A DNA stretch of 64,000 bases from Staphylococcus equorum (GTDB lineage Bacteria > Bacillota > Bacilli > Staphylococcales > Staphylococcaceae): NCBI RefSeq assembly GCF_029024965.1, contig NZ_CP118982.1, forward strand, positions 2,604,001 to 2,668,000, written 5' to 3'. The position numbers were made by a program, and so were the translations under genes. The stretch's first letter is position 1; each line of letters begins with the position of its first letter. Shown piece by piece: positions 47,885-56,320 of the stretch. Below the pieces are notes generated by a model. That model had not been told where the DNA came from. It saw nothing but the letters and a program-made list of their open reading frames with translations, and searched no databases.

Positions 47885-48361
47885 ATTATATATTTTTTTG
47901 TTACTTTAGCAACTACTATTTAAAAGGCTAATGTTATTAATAATATCCTTCTCTTTACTTTAGAATATATTTTTAATTAAAATTATATTTTTATTATTAA
48001 TCCAATTGTTTTATTACACCCAAAATTGTTTAAACGAGCAATCAATTTTTATAAAGAACTAGCAGTAGTCTGACCCACTCTTGTGGGAAAAATGCTATAT
48101 GAAGACTACAAATTAAGGCATTACACACGAAATAAAGGGTGAAATCGTAAAAAAGTCGGAGCAATTGTCGACACACAGAAGCTTACTTTCAATAAAATAT
48201 TTTAATCTACTCATAATTAAATTCGAATGAATCAATTATGTTTCTTTAAATGTTGAACTTTGATATAGTCGGATATTGAATATAAAATATCAGAATTATA
48301 TTAAAAGTAGGTGTTTTTATTTCTTCAAATATTATTTCTATTCAAAAAATATCGGCTTTAG

Positions 48362-48396
48362 CACTTCACATTTTAATGTGGGGTGTTTTTCTATGT
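48362..48396 (+). terminator. Hairpin terminator or attenuator upstream of an unknown gene
   Basis: CACTTCACATT pairs with AATGTGGGGTG (two G-U pairs) across a two-base loop, followed by TTTTTCT. It is on the strand of, and 80 bp before, the gene at 48475. No supported gene ends just upstream, so it may be a leader attenuator. The rest of 47885-48361 is non-coding as far as I can see. Confidence 0.6.
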
Positions 48397-48474
48397 TTTT
48401 AAATCAACGTTTAATAATAGATGTTGTGAAGTCTATCTATTATATAAGTAAAAATTCTATAAGGAGCGTAATGT

Positions 48475-49095
48475 ATGATTGTAAAGGATAGTATTACCAA
48501 TCCATTTAATATAATTTGTAAAAATAAATATGAAGAAACAAATGCCTTCACATATAATAGGTTAATAAATTATGGAAGTGCTTATTATTATTTAAAAGAT
48601 ACTTCATTTGATTATATTTCTAAAAGTGTTGTTAGTAAGTGTGATGGTGTAGACAACGAGGAATTCAAATCTAGGTTTTATCATTATGGAGAAACTGAAA
48701 AATTTTGTATCGAAGAACTAGAAGTAACCTCTACATTTGAAAATAAAGGCGTTATGACCATTATGTTTTGTGACGTTATGCTAGCAATGTTAACTAGTGA
48801 ATTATCACATCAACATCATATAGAGATTAAATTTATAAACACATCAGATTTGATAAAAGATGGCAAAATAGTAAACGTGTATCATAGTGTGATACCTAAT
48901 TATGAATTATCAACAACTAAGCCTGATAGTACAAGAATATCTTTAGAAGGCCAACGTAATAAATCAAGCATTGAATTTTATCAAGATATTTATAATATAT
49001 TTCCTTTAGAGACTAGAGAAGAAGATATTGAATATTATACAAGTCTAAGAGCTGAAAAAATAAAAAGCTTTAATGAAAAGTTAAAAGCTATTTAG
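48475..49095 (+). CDS. Unknown protein, possibly GNAT-like
   Basis: 206 residues, soluble, low-GC codon use. I do not recognise it. The stretch CIEELEVTSTFENKGVMTIMFCDVMLA resembles the motif A strand-turn-helix of GNAT acyltransferases, but the acyl-CoA loop is not convincing. The ATG has AAGGAG 6 bp upstream. A hairpin terminator or attenuator stands at 48362-48396. Lies in an accessory region next to remnants and a toxin-antitoxin locus. Confidence 0.6.
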   Translation: MIVKDSITNPFNIICKNKYEETNAFTYNRLINYGSAYYYLKDTSFDYISKSVVSKCDGVDNEEFKSRFYHYGETEKFCIEELEVTSTFENKGVMTIMFCDVMLAMLTSELSHQHHIEIKFINTSDLIKDGKIVNVYHSVIPNYELSTTKPDSTRISLEGQRNKSSIEFYQDIYNIFPLETREEDIEYYTSLRAEKIKSFNEKLKAI

Positions 49096-49229
49096 AGAGT
49101 TAACAGCAACTATCCGTAAGCATTGTTATTAAGTATAAATTTGATTTTGAAACAATTAAGAGACCCCATTAAAAAATGAACAATAAAATCAGGTGAAAGA
49201 GATTTTTAAAGGAAAGGTAAGAAAAGAAC

Positions 49230-49412
49230 ATGATGAAAGAGATAATAGCTATAATAGTACTGTCTTACGGCATCATTACAGGTGTATGGTATTTATACGT
49301 AAGTCATGGAGAATTAGAAGGCTTGAAGAAAAAGATAACCACTGCCCTTTCAATATTAAACAGTCTTATAGTAATTATATTTGGGGGATTAACGCTTTTA
49401 AACCTTTTATAA
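49230..49412 (+). CDS. Small membrane protein, possibly cut short by a nonsense codon
   Basis: 60 residues, two membrane helices (about 3-24 and 38-60). After its TAA (49410-49412) the same frame stays open for 45 more codons to TAG at 49548-49550 and encodes two further hydrophobic stretches (PLILSALSMFQLSIL and FYIYFGLALLIINLFI). A four-helix protein of about 106 residues broken by one stop is therefore plausible. Ribosome site is weak (AAAGGTAAG-like, about 12 bp away). Function unknown. Confidence 0.45.
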   Translation: MMKEIIAIIVLSYGIITGVWYLYVSHGELEGLKKKITTALSILNSLIVIIFGGLTLLNLL

Positions 49413-49616
49413 ATAATAAGTTATGATCAACCTTTAATATTATCAGCACTATCGATGTTCCAACTGTCCATATTAGAAGAAAATAAAATTAGAGCGTTTT
49501 ATATTTACTTTGGTTTAGCCCTCCTTATAATAAATCTCTTTATACGTTAGATGGAAAAGATAAAAATATTGATATTTATTTAGTGTATTACTTTTAATTC
49601 CTTCGATTACTTTTAA

Positions 49617-49943
49617 AATAAAATAATTGTAGCCCAAAAGAAACATCTAGAGCAAGGCGACTTATATCAATGGTCAAAAGAAGACGATGCATTCCATGAA
49701 AAAATCACTCAATTAGCTAATAATTCTAAACTTATCAATATGAGAAATATACATGGTGATCAACTTTTTAGAGTTCGTTTATACACTATTAATGAAAGAC
49801 CTATACCTGAATTTTCAGTTGAAGAGCATGAAGCCATGTTAACTTGTATGAAAATTGGCGATGCAAAAACCGCAAGACAATTAATGGAATATCATAGAAA
49901 AAGAGCTTGGAAGGAAATAAAACAGGTTCTAAAACACTTATAG
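49617..49943 (+). pseudogene. Remnant of a GntR-family regulator (FCD domain)
   Basis: The open frame after a stop at 49614 reads as the C-terminal half of an FCD-type GntR regulator: QWSKEDDAFHEKITQLANNS, LINMRNIHGDQLFRVR and the metal-binding VEEHEAMLTCMKIGDAKTAR, ending KRAWKEIKQVLKHL. The winged-helix DNA-binding half is missing, and the upstream 49413-49616 does not encode it. A start at 49740 would only give 67 residues. Near a broken citrate transporter, which such a regulator may once have controlled (inference). Confidence 0.7.
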
Positions 49944-49994
49944 ATATATGGCTGTATTTTGCATTTCCAACCCTTATGATGTTATAATTCACTT

Positions 49995-50057
49995 AACAAG
50001 GAATCCAATATGGATACACCAAGCCCCTCACTATTACGAGTAGTGAGGGGCTTTTTG
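49995..50057 (+). ncRNA. Antitoxin RNA of the Fst-type system (RNAII)
   Basis: A -10 TATAAT at 49983-49988 with a weak -35 (TTGCAT, 49959-49964, 18-base spacer) would start an RNA of about 62 bases that ends at the terminator 50022-50056. Its first part (49995-50016) repeats the start region of the toxin gene (50155-50177) and, being read in the opposite direction, is complementary to the toxin message there. This arrangement is that of the antisense RNAII of Fst/par loci. Confidence 0.65.
50022..50056. terminator. Bidirectional terminator shared by toxin and antitoxin RNAs
   Basis: AGCCCCTCACTA and TAGTGAGGGGCT with a 7-base loop, then TTTTT; works for the converging toxin message as well. 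Confidence 0.9.
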
Positions 50058-50076
50058 TAGGTGTGGCTATTGTCGC

Positions 50077-50172
50077 CTATTTTTCATTACGTTTACGCAG
50101 CCAATGCGTAAATAACGCAATGATACAATCACTGATGACTGTGATCGTCATGTGAACAAGGAATTCCAACAT
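50077..50172 (-). CDS. fst: Fst-family type I toxin peptide
   Basis: 31 residues: a single membrane helix (about 3-22) followed by a charged tail. MLEFLVHMTITVISDC and ALFTHWLRKRNEK match the staphylococcal Fst/Ldr-type toxins, which insert in the membrane and stop growth when their antisense RNA is lost. Ribosome site GAGGAGG stands 8 bp upstream and its GAGAGGAGG can pair with CCTATCTCTC in the 5-prime leader, hiding the site as in pAD1 fst. A -10 TATAAT is at 50233-50228. Confidence 0.88.
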   Translation of the reverse strand: MLEFLVHMTITVISDCIIALFTHWLRKRNEK

Positions 50173-50398
50173 AGATAACACCTCCTCTCTACGTCGGCTT
50201 GACGCCTGAGAGATAGGCTACTCAACTATTATACCATCTGTAAATACGCAAGCATATGGACTTCCGATAAGTTGAATTATGCTGAATAGATTTCTAACAA
50301 ACTATGATACATTTATAATCAAAAAGCGTATTCGCATTATAGTGTCTAGTTGATTAAATTTGTTCAATTGCCCGTTCAATTGCCCGTTTAATTATCCA

Positions 50399-51770
50399 TT
50401 AAACTGTTACTACACCCATTAGAATAGCAATTATCAACAGAATAATCGCAAATCCCCAAATCCAGAAAAATGCATATTTAATATAAGTACCCATATTCGC
50501 TTCTGCTAATCCAATAGCTAACCACAAGGCTGGAGAAAATGGACTTACAAATGTACCAATAATATTACCTATAACCATAGAATAGGCAGTTGAAATAGCG
50601 GGCACGCCAAATTGACTTGCTGTTTGTTCAACTATAGGTAAGACTGCAAAATAATAAGCATCTGTACTTGTGAGTAAATCAAGTGGCACACCAAAAATGC
50701 CAACAATAATATGTAAATAAGGGCCTACAGCGTTAGGAATAATATGAATAAAGTTAACTGCAATAGCTTCTAACATACCCGTTTCATTCAATACTCCTAA
50801 GAACATTCCTGCTGCAATAATCACAGCGGCCATCATTAATGCATTTGGTGCATGTGCTTTCAAACGACTCATTTGTTCATCTACATTGGGAAAATTAATA
50901 ACTAATGCGATTGCTACACCAATCATAAAAGCAAATTCTGGAGGCGCGATGTTTGCTAACATTACTACGATAATTACAATTGTAAGTAAAGCGTTAATCC
51001 AATTCATCCATGGATTATTAATAGCTACACCACGTACCGGAAATTTTATATCTTGGTCACGCTCATAATTTTCAACTATCTTATTTATATCTAAGTGTTG
51101 TGTATCAGCTACTTCACCTTTATTAATAGCTTGATTAATACGTAATTTTTCTCTAAAACCTAAAAATACTGCGAAAAGTAACACCAGAATAAATCCTGTG
51201 ATTTGTATAGGAATGATACCATACCATAACTCATTAACATTTTTAACACCTAAAACTGATGCAGTACGTGCCATTGGCCCTCCCCAAGGCACCATATTCA
51301 TAATTGCAGCACTTAAAGCAAGTAGTAATAATAGTAGATAACGGTTCATGTTAAGTGCTTTATATTAAAGGTAATAAAGCAGGAATAGAAAGTAAGAAAG
51401 TCGTAGCTCCAGCACCATCAAGTTGAGCAAAAGTGCCTATTAATGCGGTTACAATACAAACAACAATTACATTGCCTCTTGTTAGCAAAATTAATTTCTT
51501 TACGAGAGGTTTAAATAAACCACTATCACTCATAATACCAAAGAAAATAATAGCAAAAATAAACATAATAACGACATTTATCACTTGATCCAAACCACTA
51601 TTGAAAAACTCAACTAAATCTCCAATACTATAACCTAATACTAATGCCCCAACACTAGGTATTAAAATCATACCTACCACTGGACTAATACGTTTTGCAA
51701 TTAACAAACCTACAATAGATATGATAATTATCAATCCAACAATTGTTAACCAAATACTATCTTGTTGCAT
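50399..51770 (-). pseudogene. citM: Citrate/metal transporter CitMHS family, frameshifted
   Basis: Two reading frames, 51770-51360 and 51349-50399, together give one CitMHS transporter of about 453 residues. The first ends ...FLLSIPALLPLI at a stop; removing one A in the run near 51363-51367 makes the frame continue as PLYKALNMNRYLLLLLLALS, the normal family sequence. The parts carry the expected helices and motifs (DGAGATTFLLS, NMVPWGGPMARTAS, PLDLLTSTDAYYFAVLP). Family members import citrate bound to a divalent metal. A sequencing error in the run is possible. Confidence 0.85.
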
Positions 51771-51791
51771 AAAAATCCCCCTTTAAATTAT

Positions 51792-51822
51792 AAAAGCGCT
51801 AACATTAAATGTTAGCGCTTTT
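51792..51822. promoter_or_regulatory. Perfect 31-base palindrome upstream of citM
   Basis: Arms AAAAGCGCTAACATT and AATGTTAGCGCTTTT around one A, 22 bp before the citM start. Each arm holds a half cre-like GTTAGCGCTTT. It may be an operator, or a hairpin in the 5-prime leader; as a terminator it would stop transcripts on either strand. The following 51823-52104 is AT-rich with nothing recognised. Confidence 0.6.
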
Positions 51823-52104
51823 ATATAAACATAATAATATTTGTTGTTAATTGTAACAAAGAATCGGAATAATTACACAATTAACTATATTTTTATACAA
51901 ATCTAAGAAATTTAATAGATTTTTAATGAAAAAGTTATTTTGCTATTATTTAAAAAATATTATCATTCTGCAATTTTTGTTTTCTATTTTCTAGATGCTA
52001 AAGTATCTGAAACAAATTTTTAGTGGAGTAAGATTAATTTTTGTATAATTTTAGTTAAGCTAATAATGGCTAAGGTATGAAATATAAAGCAGTTGTAATT
52101 GAAT

Positions 52105-52621
52105 ATGACCCGTTTTTTAGCATTATGTGGAAGTAAACGCAAAAATTCACTAAACAAAAAGTTATTAATTGATATAGCAGAACCTCTCAGATGAACACAC
52201 TTTTGAAATGTATGATGAAATATATGATTTTCCATTATTTCATTCTGGTATAGAATACGAAGATTACCCGAAGATTATAAAAGAATATATAGCTAAATTA
52301 GACAAAAGTGATCATATTGTCATGGCAATACCTGAATATATTCGGGGTGTCCCAGCTACTCTAAAAAATGCAATTGAATGGCTATTAGCCTCAAATATAC
52401 TTTATAAAAAGCCTGTTTCTTTTAAAGTAAGCAGTGCGCGTGGTGACGCATGTTATGATAACTTGATTACATTTTTAAAATTCCTCAACCCAAAACTTCA
52501 TGAAGATGGCATGCTATTGTTATCAGGAGGAAAAAGATTACGTGATGAAAATGGTCAATTCTTTTATACAGAGACTAACAATAAATTGCAAAACTTTGTC
52601 CAACATTTAGAACAAAATTAA
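52105..52621 (+). pseudogene. NADPH-dependent FMN reductase, frameshifted
   Basis: ATG 52105 starts RFLALCGSKRKNSLNKKLL, the flavodoxin-fold FMN-binding start of the family, and this frame stops at TGA in CTCAGATGA (about 52190). With one base removed near 52189 the frame continues as SDEHTFEMYDEIYDFPLFHSG and on through AIPEYIRGVPATLKNAIEWL to the stop at 52621. Whole product about 172 residues, the family size. So a single-base insertion has broken it. The downstream ATG 52208 would give only a fragment without the FMN loop. Confidence 0.8.
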
Positions 52622-52736
52622 AATAAGATGTAGAGATACTTAAAACCTTTATTAAATTTAAGTGATGCTATTATTTGGAGCGAAGTAATTGATAAGTTTC
52701 TTATATTACCGCTAAATATAAAGTTTGATTATGAAA

Positions 52737-53075
52737 TTAAAAAGAGGCTTCCTTTTTAAGGAAATGAACTCTCTCTTTTGCTTCTTCCAATTGTTTAGAA
52801 GCGATATCTTTTAAATCCAAAAACATGTCATAACGTTCTTGAATTGTACTATCCCCTTGTAGGGATAAGTGAACATAATCTTGGGTTTCCTTAATAGACA
52901 TGCCACACTTCCTTAAATGTTTAATACCAATTAACCAGTTTATAGATTCTTGATTGAATAAGCGTTGATTATTTTTATTACGCATTAATGATGGAATAAG
53001 TTCACAGTCTGCATAATAACGAACTGTATGTTCACTTATATCGACAGCTTTCGAAACTTCTTTAACTGTTTTCAT
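52737..53075 (-). CDS. MerR-family transcriptional regulator
   Basis: 112 residues. Winged helix TVKEVSKAVDISEHTVRYYADCELI at the N-terminus (typical MerR: HTVRYY), second part QRLFNQESINWLIGIKHLRKCGMSIKETQDY, then a coiled-coil dimer helix (about 78-108). No metal-binding cysteine loop, so it is of the aldehyde/organic-sensing type (AdhR-like). Divergent from the aldo/keto reductase gene, whose promoter has the 19-base spacer MerR proteins act on. Confidence 0.92.
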   Translation of the reverse strand: MKTVKEVSKAVDISEHTVRYYADCELIPSLMRNKNNQRLFNQESINWLIGIKHLRKCGMSIKETQDYVHLSLQGDSTIQERYDMFLDLKDIASKQLEEAKERVHFLKKEASF

Positions 53076-53097
53076 TTTTTCCTCACCTTTATCATTC

Positions 53098-53128
53098 TTG
53101 ACTTAGAGTAACTCTCAAGTAGTAAAGT
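53098..53128 (+). promoter_or_regulatory. MerR-type promoter with operator in a 19-base spacer
   Basis: -35 TTGACT (53098-53103), 19 bases, -10 TAAAGT (53123-53128). The spacer contains the dyad CTTAGAGT-A-ACTCTCAAG (53102-53119), similar to AdhR-type sites. Long spacer plus dyad between the elements is the known MerR activation layout. Drives the aldo/keto reductase gene. Confidence 0.75.
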
Positions 53129-53177
53129 AAGCATATCATATGAATATGATATACATATTTCAAGGAGGTTATTTAAT

Positions 53178-54181
53178 ATGAAAACACGAAACGTTAGAAG
53201 CTTAGAAGTTTCTCCGATAGGAATGGGATGTATGGGGCTTTCTCATGGATATGGCGAAGTTCCTGAAAAAGATTATAGTATAGAGGCGATTCGAAAAGCA
53301 TATAAAAAGGTTGCACATTTTTCGATACAGCAGAAGTTTATGGTCAAGAGATGTTTTACCTTGGTCATAATGAAGAAATTGTAGGCAAAGCTATAGAACC
53401 ATTTAGAGAAAATATAATTCTAGCAACGAAATTCCATATTGATGAAGACGAGCTTTCAGAAGATAAGGATTTATATACAATTATACGTGAACACTTAAAT
53501 ATTTCACTTGAAAATTTAAAAACAGATTATGTAGATCTTTATTATTTACACAGAGTAAATGAAGAAATACCATTAAAAGATATTGCAATAGTTATGGGTC
53601 AACTGATTGATGACGGGCTTATTAAAGAATGGGGTCTGTCACAAGTTTCTATAGAGATGCTTACTGAAGCACATGAAATAACACCTGTAGGCGCTGTTCA
53701 AAATCTATATAATATGATGGAAAGAGATTGCGAGGAAAAAATCATACCCTATTGTATTGAAAATGGTATTAGTCTTATACCATTTTCTCCAACAGCTAGT
53801 GGCTTTTTATCAGGTAAAGTTACAACAGAAACTAAATTTGAAGGTGACGATGTGCGTAAATTTGTGCCACAACTATCTAAAGAAAATATTGTTGCGAATC
53901 AACCAATCTTAGATATTTTAGAAAAATTTGCAAATGAAAAAAATGCAACGAACGCACAAATTTCACTTGCATGGATGCTTCACAAATATCCAAATATTAT
54001 TCCAATTCCAGGTTCAAAAAACCAAGAACGTATTTTAGAAAACCTTGATAGTTGGAATGTTGAATTAACAGATAACGAGTTTGAAGAAATTGAATTAGCA
54101 CTCAATTCAGTTGAAGTTTATGGACACAGAGGACATGTGGAATCACATCAATCAGGGTTTGGAAATAATTGGAAAAACTAA
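53178..54181 (+). pseudogene. Aldo/keto reductase, frameshifted in an A-run
   Basis: The first 42 codons (RNVRSLEVSPIGMGCMGLSHG, a typical AKR start) are in frame with ATG 53178, which has AAGGAGG. At the A5 run 53304-53308 one A is missing: with six A the frame reads AYKKGCTFFDTAEVYGQEMFYLGHN, supplying the catalytic Asp and Tyr. The rest is intact to 54181 (KFHIDEDEL, YYLHRVN, WGLSQV, IPFSPTASGFLSG, IPGSKNQERI). About 334 residues if repaired. The MerR regulator and its promoter remain intact. Confidence 0.85.
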
Positions 54182-54382
54182 CCATTTTAAATATCGTCTG
54201 TCACCATTAATTTTTGTACTTAAATATAATTTTCAAGACTCAACGAATAGACTATAACCTTCCACTTCTTTATAATTCCATAAAGTTTAGTCATATAGGC
54301 GACGGGAATATATTGTAAAGAAACAGATTATATTTATGCCACTTGATCACGAGAAATTCTATGAAAATTGTGAGCGTTATTT

Positions 54383-55531
54383 ATGAAAGCTGTTACTTTT
54401 CAAGGTCAAAAACAAATGGAAGTTAAGCAAGTCAGTGACCCAAAGATTGAAGATTCAACAGACGCTATTATTAAAATAACGGCATCAGGTATCTGTGGTT
54501 CTGATTTACATTTATATCATCAAGGTGATTTAATGATGGATCCAGGATTTGTCATTGGTCACGAGCCAATGGGCATCGTTGAAGAAGTTGGTAAAAACGT
54601 TAAAAAACTTAAAAAAGGTGATCGTGTAGTGATTCCTTTTAATATAGGTTGTGGTGATTGTTACTATTGCAATCACGAAATGGAATCTCAGTGTGATAAT
54701 TCAAATCAAGAGCAAGCCAATTGGCAAATGGATAATGGTGGTTTGTTTGGTTTCGGCAGTATGCACGGTAACCATTGGGGCGGCCAAGCTGAATATTTAA
54801 GAGTCCCTTACGCAGACTTTTCTTCGTTTATTGTTCCAGACAATGATATGAAAGATGAGGACGTTTTATTTTTATCTGATGTCGCACCTACTGCATATTG
54901 GAGTGTAGAACATTCTGGCGTTAAATCAGGTGATACAGTTGTCATCTTAGGCTGTGGTCCAATCGGGCTTATGGCACAAAAATTCGCAAAGCTTAAAGGT
55001 GCGAAACGTGTCATCGCTGTAGATAATATTGAGCACAGACTACAACATGCCAAGGAATATAACCAAGTCGAAATCTATAATTTTGATAAAGAAAAAGAAA
55101 TCGGTAAATTACTGCGTGATACCACGCATGGTGGTGCGAATATCGTGATTGATTGTGTAGGTATGGATGGGAAAGTCAAAGCATCCGAACGTGACTTGAG
55201 TTCAGATTCTGCACAACGTGGCACAATCAGTCCTATTGATACTGCCGCAGAAGCTGTAAGTAAATTCGGTACGATTCAATTAACAGGTATCTATGCGACG
55301 CCAGCCGATGATTTCCCACTCAATTTGATTTTCAACCGTAATGTCCAAGTTAAGACCGGCCAAGCACCAGTGATTCATCTTATGCCAAAATTATACGAGA
55401 TGATTCGCGAAGGTACATTTGATCCAACTGATATTCTTACCCATACGATGCCATTAGATAAAGCGGCAGAAGCTTATGAAATATTCGATCAGAAAAAAGA
55501 AAATAATATTAAAGTGATTTTAAAACCTTAA
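54383..55531 (+). CDS. Zinc-dependent alcohol dehydrogenase (MDR family)
   Basis: 382 residues, formaldehyde-dehydrogenase-like group. Catalytic zinc: SGICGSDLHLYH and VIGHEPMGIVEEVG; structural zinc: GCGDCYYCNHEMESQCDN (four Cys); Rossmann motif ILGCGPIGLMAQ. Oxidises an alcohol or S-hydroxymethyl thiol with NAD(P); substrate not evident. The ribosome site is weak (TGTGAGCG). A terminator follows at 55562. The MerR/aldo-keto pair upstream suggests aldehyde stress as a theme. Confidence 0.9.
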   Translation: MKAVTFQGQKQMEVKQVSDPKIEDSTDAIIKITASGICGSDLHLYHQGDLMMDPGFVIGHEPMGIVEEVGKNVKKLKKGDRVVIPFNIGCGDCYYCNHEMESQCDNSNQEQANWQMDNGGLFGFGSMHGNHWGGQAEYLRVPYADFSSFIVPDNDMKDEDVLFLSDVAPTAYWSVEHSGVKSGDTVVILGCGPIGLMAQKFAKLKGAKRVIAVDNIEHRLQHAKEYNQVEIYNFDKEKEIGKLLRDTTHGGANIVIDCVGMDGKVKASERDLSSDSAQRGTISPIDTAAEAVSKFGTIQLTGIYATPADDFPLNLIFNRNVQVKTGQAPVIHLMPKLYEMIREGTFDPTDILTHTMPLDKAAEAYEIFDQKKENNIKVILKP

Positions 55532-55561
55532 ACAAAATAAAAAATTAATAACACTATTAAC

Positions 55562-55597
55562 GTCTCCCTAATTCACAAAGAATTTGGGAGATATTTT
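55562..55597 (+). terminator. Terminator of the alcohol dehydrogenase gene
   Basis: TCTCCCTAATTC and GAATTTGGGAGA (one mismatch), then TATTTTTAATT. The following 55600-55927 is very AT-rich with no gene or clear site seen. Confidence 0.8.
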
Positions 55598-55927
55598 TAA
55601 TTGTTACACAAAACAATAAATATAATACGTATTTATTGCGAAAAGTTTAATATATTAAAATTGTGGAATATATACACCATAGCAGTAATTTCTCTTAAGT
55701 GTTTGAAGATTTAAATCTCATTCACAGTATATAGTTTATTAAAAACAAATAATCATATTTCCTCAATCTTCAATATAACTATTAAAATTCATGTCTAATA
55801 AACAAACGACTCAATATATTCCTTTTGTATAAACGACTTTTTTAACCTTTTTAACAATTTCCATTACAGTTTTAAATTTTCAATTCCAAAGCTACGATAT
55901 AAAATTCAAAGTTTAGGTGTGATAATT

Positions 55928-56320
55928 ATGAAAATAGAACAATGTATAGAAGATTTTATAAAAAGTATTATTAAAAAAGACCCAGAGTTATTTTGTAGTT
56001 TATTATGCCCTAAAGATTTATCTCTTTTAAGAAAAAAACTATATATAAAAACAGGACACCTTGGTGTAAATCGTTATATAAAAGATAAATACTTAAAAAA
56101 ACTCACACGTTTAGTAACTACTTTTTACAAATACGAGTATTTTAAAGATGGCGATAAATATATAGTGAAATATTCTTTTGATCAAAACAATTCTTATCTT
56201 AAGACAGAATTCAAAATCGTTGACGATCAAAATACGCCATTATTTAATTTGAATATAAATAAAATGCAAGTGAAATTTTTCAACCATCCTTCTACTGTAG
56301 GTGATGTACATGCCACTTAA
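55928..56320 (+). CDS. Unknown small protein coupled to a peroxiredoxin
   Basis: 130 residues, soluble, basic; I do not recognise it. Pattern: N-terminal helix (CIEDFIKSIIKKDPELF), then strands (YEYFKDGDKYIVKYSF, SYLKTEFKIVDDQ), vaguely like a NTF2-type fold. Three cysteines in the first 30 residues. GTG 55919 is in frame, but AGGTG is 8 bp before ATG 55928. Its last 11 bases overlap the peroxiredoxin start, so the two are co-expressed and likely linked in redox work. Confidence 0.65.
   Translation: MKIEQCIEDFIKSIIKKDPELFCSLLCPKDLSLLRKKLYIKTGHLGVNRYIKDKYLKKLTRLVTTFYKYEYFKDGDKYIVKYSFDQNNSYLKTEFKIVDDQNTPLFNLNINKMQVKFFNHPSTVGDVHAT

Larger units (their letters stand above)
49995..50177. repeat. 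Direct repeats shared by antitoxin RNA and toxin start
   Basis: Copy 1 at 49995-50016 and copy 2 at 50155-50177 both read AACAAGGAAT(T)CCAA followed by CATAGATA or TATGGATA. Copy 2 covers the toxin start codon. They provide the antisense contact between the two RNAs. Confidence 0.75.

Noticed and set aside
48276..48491. 71-codon frame before the unknown gene
   Set aside because: No ribosome site, runs through a terminator hairpin and overlaps the real start at 48475.
49193..49426. 77-codon frame overlapping the small membrane gene
   Set aside because: Highly charged random-looking product in another frame; the overlapping two-helix frame is more protein-like.
52020..52235. 71-codon minus-strand frame
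   Set aside because: Antisense to the broken FMN reductase; no support.
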